Under the pieces are notes generated by a model that saw nothing but the letters and a program-made list of their open reading frames with translations, was not told where the DNA came from and did no database searches. The translations under genes were made by a program, and so were the position numbers. This document shows positions 1 through 11,000 of a stretch of DNA of 64,000 nucleotides, in pieces (positions within the stretch are counted from its first letter, which is position 1; every line of letters starts with the position of its first letter). The DNA is from Manduca sexta. Its lineage: Eukaryota > Arthropoda > Insecta > Lepidoptera > Sphingidae. The stretch covers positions 4,146,391 through 4,210,390 of the forward strand of contig NC_051118.1 of the NCBI RefSeq assembly GCF_014839805.1, in the 5' to 3' direction.

Positions 1-1689
1 TAATATTTTTAATTTATGCTTTGTTTATTTAATATTATTTATTTTTAACAGGTAATACATAGATGTTCGCGAAATTAATTATATATTTTGTCCTTGCTCA
101 TTCAAGTAGATGCAGTCTACTTCATGCCTGCATGACAGCCTGGATGCTCATCCATTGATTTGTGAATGAGCACTAGTATAGTACTCGCAAGCATCTCGCA
201 CTCATGGGTATGTACGAAATCTATTAAAATTTCGTAGTCCTCGCTGCTCCAGTTGGAGTTGGTACTCATTTCGTTCGTCGTTCGGTCAAAACAATACAAA
301 AGTGGCTTTACCGCTATCGAGAAAAACGTTCAAGAAACTATTCTACACCGACAAGACGGCCGTCATGCAAATGGCGGTACCGCGTTTTGACGTTGCGGTG
401 TCAAATACCGCTCCCTAGGAAACCACGACATTTGGTTTATATAGAAAACGTTCTAGTGACGTCATTCACCGCTGTATTACTGCCGCTTTATGGCGGTACC
501 GCTGTTCTAGGAAACTAGAGCTTTAGGGTTTTCCAATGATAAATAAAACACATTTTATTCACCAAATTATAATCCAAAAAGCATTTCGCTACAAATAACT
601 CGTAAACTTCTAGTGACAATGGCGAAACATCGAAACGTATCCGTGAAATGGCAATCGGGAATGTTCTAGTTATAACTGACAAATGTATGGACGATATATA
701 TAAGAAAACAATTGAAACTGAATCTTGAGCATTTAGCATACAGCTGAAAGTACTATGACACATGAATGATTCAAACCAGCTTAGTTTTCATCACGGTAAT
801 TTGTACCGTATTCATAAGCGCGCTAGACTCTGTTTTGATTGCTTTCAAAATTGTGTTTAGCAGTCACTCGGCCAGATTTTAAGGTGGTATAAAGCATCAA
901 AGTTCAATTTCCATACATTTGCAATTAGTAACTTTTGGTTAGTTTAATGTTAATGCAAATGGATAAACAATATTCATTTGTGGACACTGCATACAATATA
1001 TTTATGCGTTAAAATACATTTAAAAATTTCATGATTATTTTTACAATTTATAAAACTTAAAAATAGAAAAAAAAAATTACGAAGCGTACGCAGCGCCATC
1101 TGTAAAATCCGCAACACAATACAATCGGAGCCCGATAAGGGAAAAGTCAAAATAAAAATACCAAATCGGTACAAAATGTTAGAAAATAAAACAAATATTA
1201 ACAATAAACAAGAACCATCGATAAATACATAAAAATACATAATTTTTCAACGATTTTCTCAATAATAAACATGAAATCACGTCTGTCACAAAACTCAATT
1301 TGAACTTATGGAAGGGTCAAACGAAAGGAACATGAAAAAATGCGTAGATACCGCGCACTTTACTTATAAATATGCTTTTGGCCTATCAGTAACTGACATG
1401 TACAAAGCAGACGATTTAAGTCCGAGACAAATTACAGAAAAATCCATTTCACTCCAACCATTTTTAAAAATATAATTAAAACACCCAATTTTTTATATTT
1501 TTTCGATCATATGCAACGTAAAATCAACTTTATGTAACTAGTTTTTTAGTCTACGTTTGCTTTGTACATATCAGCTAACTCGCGAATTGTGAGGTTTTAA
1601 ACGCCACCAAAAATGTGGTTAAATCACGCGTATCAACTACCCCTGTAACACTCCTAACCTAGAAACAATCCTGAAGTTGTCTTTGATTA
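1..1689. other. No gene seen; downstream flank of ODC
   Basis: AT-rich. Within 300-520 the palindrome GCGGTACCGC occurs twice in a region that looks like an old inverted-repeat element. Nothing else could be supported. Confidence 0.5.
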
Positions 1690-1870
1690 CTTATCTTACG
1701 GCATATTTGAATAAACAATCCCAACTTATCCTATCGTCGGATCCATAGCGAAAATGGACCAATCAGAAGGCTTGATGTTTCACAAATGACTCATTTTGAT
1801 TGGTTTATTTTTACCATTGATCCGAAGATAGGTATTGGGATTGTTCACTGAAATACTCCGTTAACCAAAG
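1690..1870. mobile_element. Palindromic MITE, family G
   Basis: About 180 bp whose ends are imperfect inverted repeats (AATAAACAATCCCAAC against ATTGGGATTGTTCACTG). The middle holds ATGGACCAATCAGAA. It lies downstream of the ODC stop codon. The only nearby AATAAA on the ODC strand (1809-1804) falls inside it. Confidence 0.55.
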
Positions 1871-2085
1871 ACACTGCCCCGTTTGCACCGACCTTTTCAG
1901 GTTAGTCGACTTCGAAACCTCTAAAAGGGGTATGAGAATAACGTATAAATACGTCACACCGCTACTGTCCGTGTTACGTCCACTTAAAATCTATAAAAGT
2001 CAGTACAAACGAGGTCCGTTCAGGATATATGCCCATTTAAAACCTCACAATCCGCTATATAAATGTGTGAGCGCGCTCCGTGCGT

Positions 2086-5000
2086 TCACTTGAGCGCGCA
2101 CTCCACGAACACTGCGCAGAGCTGGTGCGCGTCCGACACGACGTCCGACGCGTCCGACACGACGTCCGACCCGTCCGACACGACGTCGGTCGCGCCGGTG
2201 TCGGAGCGCGGCGGCTCGCACGCCAGCCCCGCCGCCGACAACGGCCACAGCTCGCGCAACATCGACCTGCGATCAGAAACATTTTGTATAAGATTTATTA
2301 TCATTAGCCACATGAAATCCATTGAACATAGCCCTCCCCTAAACATTTCCAGACAATATAGGATCAGCTGACCCTACAGACGTTGTCCTGTCTTAACTAT
2401 GAATTATAATTTGATATGGTGGCATCACATATGGCATATTTGAGCGAATATTTGCATTATTTCGCCAATCAAATATCAACTGCGTACACAACGAACACAA
2501 AGTTGACATTCCATTGTCCACAGCCCGCAATATTTTTAAATACGCTAGGTGTGATAGTGTATCAGAAATACAAATGACTCACCACAGCCGCCTATCCACA
2601 ACCGCCTTCACAGTAGGCAAGGGGAAGCCGTTGAACGGTGACGCCACTGGAATGGTGTACGCGCCCATATCTCGCCACACAAGCCACTCGCCCACCGCCA
2701 GCGCGGGCAGGCTCGTGGCCGGCAGCACGCAGTCCAGCCCGTCGCACGACGGACCCCACACGGAACACGGCAGCAGGTTGTCTGACCGGGCCTGGAATGG
2801 AAACTTGATTCAAGTGAACGGCAAAATTACAATCACCGTAGCCAACCACGGTATAAATTTGTAAAAATCTACTCGTGATAGGTCTCTCGTATGTGAGAGT
2901 CCACCTGGGTAGGTATCCATCTGGATAGAAGTGTGTAGTCACTGTTGTGTTCCGGTTTGAAGGATATTGTAGCCAGTGTAACTACTGTACATAATAAGGC
3001 TTAACATCTCATGCCTCAGGATGGCGAGCGTATTGGAATACAAAAACAATACTTTGTACTTCAAAGTGTTGGATAGTGTTACTGTATATGAGCGGTCGTA
3101 TCGCTTATCATCAGACGAACGGCAAGCTCGTCTCGCTATTCAAAGCAATAAAAAAAATACCGCTATTCAAATATCATCCAGCTGGCATAAATCATCGATA
3201 TACTAAACAAGTAAATTATGTATGTAGGTTTCTAAAATACTTAATAATTTTCCATTTGTTTGTATTATGGAAGGCACTTAAGGCGATACCTCAAGGTCCA
3301 TTTTCATACATTTTGTTTCGGCTTTAATCTGGGTAACTAAACAAGTATTGGCAAGTAAAGAATTTAAATTCACGTCTAGTTAGTGATTAGTTCTCGCAGT
3401 TGAAAGAAAAACGTAAAAATAATTAATAATCATGGATATTTCGGCCTTTAAAATTTCATCAAATTTGACAAGTACGTATTGTTAGTGTGAGTGACGGCTG
3501 ACTGAGTATAGCGGCACAAATGAGAACTATATATAAATGATTAACGCTGTCGCACCAAGATAACCGTGAGATGGCGTTATTTATTCTTTTCAAATTGGAT
3601 ATATCGTAGTAGAATATACATGAATCATTTAAAAACACATCAAATATGATATGCCTTTTAAATAATTTTGTAATGGGAAAAATAGAAAATAGAAATGAGG
3701 AGAATCACTAACTTTTTATCACGACAGAGGGCGCACTGTACCTTGGCTTGACAAAACAAACGTCAAACCGTATGACGTATCACTGAGTGTTTATGTATAT
3801 AATATACTTTTGTTCCAAATGCCTCAATGCAGTGCGTTAAATTGTAAAAACAGAGGAAAACATTTATTTCCAAAGGAAAGTAAACGTAGAAAGCAATGGG
3901 AATCTGCGTTACGTATAAAAAACTTCGAAGCTAGTAGCACAGCACGATTGTGTGTTGCGCATTTTACAGAAAAAAGATTATTACGGGAAAATCAATTATA
4001 CAGGTGAGTCACTATAGAATTTCTATGTAATTTACCTATTTCCATTAATTTTTAATTACTTCGTGCTAATTATTTTTGTTTTTATGATTTCAGGTTATGA
4101 GCTCCTTGCAAAATTTCTTAAAAAGACAGCTGTGCTATCTGTGTTCTTCTTAACGAAGATAAAACCAGAAAATCCAGCTGTTGTGGCACATCAACAACGT
4201 ATTGAACGAAGAAGTCAGTCGAGTAACAAATGTAGATGATTCACAACCATCAAGTAGCAAAGTTAACCTAATAAGTGACAGACAATTTACTGGAAGTTGA
4301 TCATGAAGAAGCAGTCAAAACAGAAGACAACAGTGCAGTAGGATGTACATATATTATGCATGAATTTATATCTAAGGGCACTCAAGTTGATCAAGAACAC
4401 AAATATGGGTTTATGAATAGATATAAAGATGATAATGCCACTATTAAGTTTTACACAGGTTTTGAATCATATAAAAATTTAATTTAGTCTACTCAGCTCT
4501 TAGTCCAGTGGTTCACAAAATAAAATATTATGGCAGCAATGTGATTATTCTTAGCAGTGATTCTAATTCTAATTTATTAGTTGGTGCAATACCTGGTAGC
4601 TTGCTGTTATATTGTTCTCAAGCATTTGCAGGATTGATAAGTGATCAGTAGGCAGTGGAACAAAGTGACCTTTTAGCAAAATGTGAAAGTGGTAGTATAT
4701 ACTGACTGACAGAGGATTTATGATACAATATATATTTCATCAGACAAAAATGTGACCATTAGGATTCCCAGTTTCTTAAAAGAAAAATTTCAGTTGCCTG
4801 GTCTTAATGTAATAAAAGATAGGGAGCTTGCAAACAAAGGAGTTCATATAGAAAGAATAATAGGATTAACAAAGACAAACAAAATTTAAAAAATGAATTA
4901 GACCATAACTATATCCCAATAGTGAGCAAAATCTTTTTTTATGTTTTATGTGCTAAACATCTACAATTTCAGGAATTATACTATTACTATATTGTGAAAG

Positions 5001-8000
5001 ATATTAGATAAAAAGATGTAATTATTTCAATTTATTTATTAATTGTAAATAGTTCTTATACACATACTTATTTACATTTCTGGTTCTAAATTATGTACAT
5101 AAAAGTTTAACAAATTTGTCAACATGCCATTAATAAATGAGTCATCTCTATTAATGAATATTATTTTCATATCCTCAAATGTGTAAACAATAAAATTGCA
5201 ATATTAAGGCCCCCGAACAATAAAGTTGGCCTTGGATTTGGGCATAATATGGATGCTGCTTTTTTAAATGTAATTCTCCATTAAGTATTTTTAAGTAAGG
5301 CACAGTCACAGAGGTTATTTTATAATATCTAGCAGCATATGGACACTTAACCTCAACAATAGTATCTTTACCCAATATACCGTCTGGAGAAACAGCCAGA
5401 AAAGGATATTCAAATGATATAATGAATCCACTTTTTTTATTTTTAGTCCATAATCTCTATCATATTTGGCAATGGAAATAGTTTCTTGGATTTTACTATG
5501 CACAACTAACATAGTCTGCACAGCTTTGGGGGCCAAAAATCATATCGATTACATATATTTTTGGTACTTATATGCTTTACTGTGGCACACTAAATGAAAC
5601 ATACTGGCAGTAATCCTGCATGATCTTTCATGCCACTCAGAGGAATCACTTTGGGCTCTTGTATTCTTCTCACTTCCTGAATTTGTTCAGATATAATATT
5701 TTTTAATAATAGCTTCTCTAGTAAAATATCTATTGGAGTCCTATCTACATAGGTGTAACGATCCCATTCAATGCCATGTGGATTTGCGGGTTCACATGTC
5801 TGTAATAAAGGTATTGAGCTTTCATCATATCCCATTACTAAAATTTTCACATAATCAGCATAACTGTCCATAATATCAGTAAGTATCTTTTAGTGTGTTA
5901 TAAGTACAAGATTTCAATATCTTGTTGGGTAAATTTTGAGCTGCAATGGGTGAATTATAAAATACTTTCTTGGGTCTATTGAATGTCATTAATTTTTGAG
6001 TACTTGACAGATGCAATTTAATATTTTTTTTTGTGTACCATCCAACAATACAGAGACATGTTTGCAACATGCTTGAGTACCACTGCCTGCAGCACAATCG
6101 CAATGGCATTCTTCAATTACTCCATCTTTACTTAATTTTATATCCACAAAGTATACCATTTTTTCATACTGGCTTTACATTGTCCTCGCAGTGGGTATAA
6201 ATGCCATCTGTGGAATAGCGGGCAGTCACAAGATGTCGAAATTCGTACAGGAGTTGTCCTTTATGCTGAGTATTATATCTGCAAAAAAACAATAATGTAG
6301 TAAGAAAATATAATATAATGTTATCAAGATATCATGATATATGAGTGTAGGTATACCAATTTAAATACATAAAATTTACACTGTCATCTTTGTAAACAAC
6401 TGCCTAAGATTATAATCATTACATATGGGTACATAACTTTCAAAATATTCCTGTATTGCTTGTCTCGTAATCATTGGTAAAGAAGTGTCCGCAATTATGT
6501 CTCTGAAAGTATCAGTGGCTGGACTCAGATATGCGATCTCCTCTTGGATCTCGCAGTCAACACCAAAATTTTTATTCCGGTCATTAGATTGCAATCTATA
6601 ACAAAACCAAGAACTGAGGTCCGAGAACAAGAAAATAAGGCATATAAGCGAATTATAACCTAAATATTATAGTATTTACCTTTCTATCAAATTAGCCTTT
6701 TTTTCCGGCAATTGACGCATTTCTTTTACGAACCTCAACTTTAAGTTGAGGCACAGTCATGAAAGCGTACATATTTTAATGAATTAGCACTTCAAATTTC
6801 TTGAAATAGCGTCTTCACTTACGTCAAGAAAAGTAAACAACGGTAAACAAAGTACACTCGTGTATCTCCATTGTTATGAGTATTTGATAGAAGCCTTATT
6901 TATGATTTGACATATTACAACCGACGTTGCCGCTCTTCCTATTGACCGTCGTCAAGGTCGTGAAGTGAACCTATGGGACGTTGCCAGCTCAATACCCTGT
7001 TGGGTCTAAGGTAAAAAGTAAGTTTCATCACATTACGTTAATGTCACTACTATTGCACGCGGTTTTGCCTGTGCAAAATTTTAGATTTAAAATTATAAAT
7101 AAGATCGCCTGAGAATTTTACCTGTATTTAATATAATGTAATTTGTAAATGTGACGATCGATAAAAGAATATAATATATAGTTTTTTCAATAAAAGTTAT
7201 GATTTTGTTTCTATTTATTAACTTCTCCCTCGGGATAGGTGCTTTAAAATCGTATTTTATACAGTAACTTTTCAAATAAAACTATTTACGGATTTTATCG
7301 TGGTGATTTATATTATTTTCTCCCTAATGCTATATGTACTTATATTGGGAGTAAATAATAATATATATCACCGCGATAAAATACGTAAATAGACAATATT
7401 TCAAAGATAAAAAAATAAACAATACATAATAAAAATAACATCTATGGAGCTTTCAATTAAATAAAGAATAATTGGACGACAGGAGTTAACAACATATCAG
7501 CAATTAATTCTGTTGACAGAAGTTTATATAATCATATTACCGATATATTTAATTGTATTTTTCATTTCAGTGTTTGTATCTTCCAGTATTATATATTAGT
7601 CTATGTTTGTTTCGATTTTATACAGTAATCATCTATTATAAATAAATATTTCATTTGTAAAAACTTAAATTCCAATCGCCGTAGCGTAACTCAGGAAGAT
7701 ATTTTTTTTTATATAAATACCTCATACCAAAGTCTGTTTTACAACAATAAATCAAATAAAATAAAATTTCACTCGACGGTCGTATTATATACGGCCAAAT
7801 TGAATAGCCGCTTTTTCATTATAAGAACAGTACATTACAACCACCTCCGTGACTTGTGACGGCCATTGCATTCCAGGCTTTTACAAAAACATGACGTTAC
7901 TCGCGATTAAAAAACAACCTTATGTGGTGGGTGTGAGGTCGAATTTGTGTTTAGTCCATCAATACTTATGATTTTCTGTTTCATGTTTTGTTTGAATTTA

Positions 8001-11000
8001 TCGACGACGCTAATTTTCGTTATCACATTTGCAAGGAGTTTAGTTCAGCCTTTAGGATTCGATACAAGACAACATAATGGTGGTCTCGGTGTATGTACAC
8101 CTTTGATGTACACGTATACACGTGCTATACCAAAATATCTGTATGAAGCTCCGTCATGCACCGTCAGTGCTAGCACAACTGAAGCTGCGTTGGAACCAGA
8201 ACTAACCAATTGATCCCAACCGGATACCGATGCCTATCTACTACCTGTGGAAATGATTTCTAGTAACAACCTGCAATTGGTAATTGGATAACTGATTGTG
8301 GACTCGAAGCACGAACTTCAGTGGGCATTTAATGTGCCAAAACATACTCGGGTTATTGTTTCCAAATTCAATATGCCAGTGAAAAACAAAAGGGTTTCCA
8401 TAGTGTTTCCACATTTTAATGCAGCATGTGTGATGAAATTTGGCACCATTGTTCTGAAAGGGATAACACAAACATAATATGCTTTATGTGGGCAATCATA
8501 ACAGCTTGCAGATATTACACGCGAGTGGCTCATATGATAATCTTTGTGGACTCGCCAAATATGGCTGGTATTATATTTCTTGCAATTGAAAAACGACAAT
8601 ACATGGGACAAATAATTGTCTGCGGAAATAAAGAAACCTGGTGACTAAGATAGATTTATTGCCAGTGTAAAAGGTATATATTGGATGCTACTCTATATAT
8701 TACTGTTTATATGTAAGGGGGCTAGTTAAAAAGGTTATATGGTCACAACTTAGATTCATCATTAGGAATGGAAGTTCCATACACAATATAGGAATTATTA
8801 TTTATTAGATTACTCATGCCTTTACATTAGCATACTATCTCATGACAATTTTCTTTCCAGGCTTGAATTATCAGCAATGACAAAAAAGCCTATTTATTGG
8901 TTTCAAAAATAAATACTGTTTCACAATAGGAAAATATTATGAATTGAAAAGAATAGATTTAAACAGACCTAGTTGCTGTAAAAAAATTACAGAGCCGTTT
9001 ACGGCAATGGAATCTAAAATAAAAAATTTCAAGAGTGAAGAAATGCATAGTCTCCATTATTTAAATTTTATTAGAGATGGAGATTCTTCTGTGTTTGCTA
9101 ATGTGAAAGAAAAAGTACAACATGGGAACTAAATAAAAAAATTGACACCAGTGCACAAGGTAATTTATTGTATCCAATATCCATAGACCTTTATCTCCTT
9201 GGCATAGTGTTAGTTGTATTATCATGAGGCCGGAGATTCCAAGGTTTTGTTACCATTTATGGGTGATAGGATTTTGAATGCCTCAAATATGATTGGTGTC
9301 ATAAAATCTCAACTAAATTATTAGTGTAACATTCTTGGTAAAGACTGCTGGTCCCACCACACATTGAAGTAGAATAAAAAAGGAATGTTCAGATACAATG
9401 AATGCTTCACATAAATGTTTTGTATTTGTAATCATTAATACCTGGTGGTGTGAACTACTACTATGCTATGCTAATTATCATGATAACTTGCTATATGTCA
9501 ATATTGTAATTCACCTTTTACTTGGCCGACTAAACATTGAACTTGAATTGATAATGTAATGTGGATAAACATATACTATATTACTACTCACATTTCAGAT
9601 TTTAGCTAATACAAAGCTTCCACACTATGGATGAAATATTTTGAAACCAAGGTTACTGAAGAACTACTGTGCAATAAATTATTGTACGTAGAGCAATGGT
9701 CAGCCTAGTTCCATGGCTGATGATTTTCAGATTCGGCCACCGCATGTATTTGGAAACTATGAGAAAAGGAAAAATTTACTACTCTTTCCATTCGTAATTT
9801 ATAATATAATTTGTACATAGTGTTACTTTTGTAAAATTAGCCAGACAAATGTGATTTGTTATCTATAATAAAAATATAAAACTATAAACTGGTAAATCAT
9901 TTGCCATTGTATTCAAATTTAATTAGAGTATGTCATGTTTTAAGTTTGAGAAATCATTTCAGAATTGTGGCATTTTACTTAAAAACAAATAAAACCAAAA
10001 ACTTTCTTCCAAATATTGTATTTCAGTAAAATCAATGTCCATATTTTCATGACTGGAGCTGGCTGGACAGTCATCCTGTGATTCTGAAGAACTACTACTG
10101 TCATCTTTAAGATTTATTATAATTCTTTCAATGTCCTCTTACAGGGTATGTTCTCTCTTGTAATAGTCATTTTAAATTTTTCTTACATGTTGACATGAGA
10201 TTTTCCAATCATCTTCGGTTATGTCTTGAAAGCACTCACATATGCTTCCTTTAACAAACAAATAATTACTTTTGATTTGGATAATAAATGAATATTAAAT
10301 TGTAAATTATTATTAAACCTGTACTTTGAATGAATCATTTCATTATTATAACATTAATATTTTATACAATATGAGCTGCTTCTGTTTTGCTAAGCCCCAT
10401 ATAAGCTCAATGAGATTTAAATCACAGTAGTAAGGTGGAACCCTTACCACTCTACCTCTACCTACCTACCTACCTACACTACACCTCAATTAGTAATTAC
10501 TAATTATTGATGCAAGTATCTCAAGATGACGTGGACAATCTTTAAACTAATTTTGTCATATGAATGTAAACATTACCTACGGGCTTGATAATATATTGCA
10601 AGATATAGAAAAATACTTAGTGCAAGTAGTAAAAATCACTCCAGACTCATCAAAACTTATAAAGTACACTTAAATTATTAACAAAATAAACTTCCACTTA
10701 CCAGATCCGATAGAATTGTTTTTGCTTCTTGTTCAGCTAGACATGGTCGGTAAAAGTTTTATATATAATTTCTCTCGCGAACCTTATTATTCGCGGCTTA
10801 TTCATTTTGTATCGCGAATAGTATCTTCTTGTTCTTATTGCAAAATTTTAATAAAAGACAACACCGACACTATTTATAAAACTTCACAAACGTCAAAAAT
10901 GTGATAATGTTGCCAGGTAAAATAAAGGATTAGTTCCATTTCTACACTTTTTTGCCAAGCTATAAAATACAGTATTTTAATTTATTTATTCCCAATTTTT

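Larger units (their letters stand above)
3819..6760. mobile_element. Decayed ISL2EU-like DNA transposon (termini not found)
   Basis: Two convergent decayed genes, a THAP-DDE transposase and a SAP-SWIM-YqaJ nuclease, end about 100 bp apart and form one element inside ODC intron 9. Coordinates cover the coding remains only. I compared 3540-3810 with 6790-7090 by eye and found no convincing terminal inverted repeats, so the ends are unknown. Confidence 0.65.

Noticed and set aside
2063..2371. Plus-strand and alternative minus-strand ORFs over 2045-2370
   Set aside because: These are mirror frames of the 21-bp repeat in the last ODC exon. Only the minus frame that continues WGPSCDGLD through the splice is supported.
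3810..4007. Independent host THAP-domain gene
   Set aside because: The domain is complete in one exon, but the frame breaks right after the splice and the flanking sequence is transposase. It is part of a decayed transposon.
3540..7090. Terminal inverted repeat ACT(A/T)ACTTTTTA at about 3706 and 7025
   Set aside because: Only about 12 AT-rich bases match and the continuation does not. Too weak to define the ends of the ISL2EU-like element.
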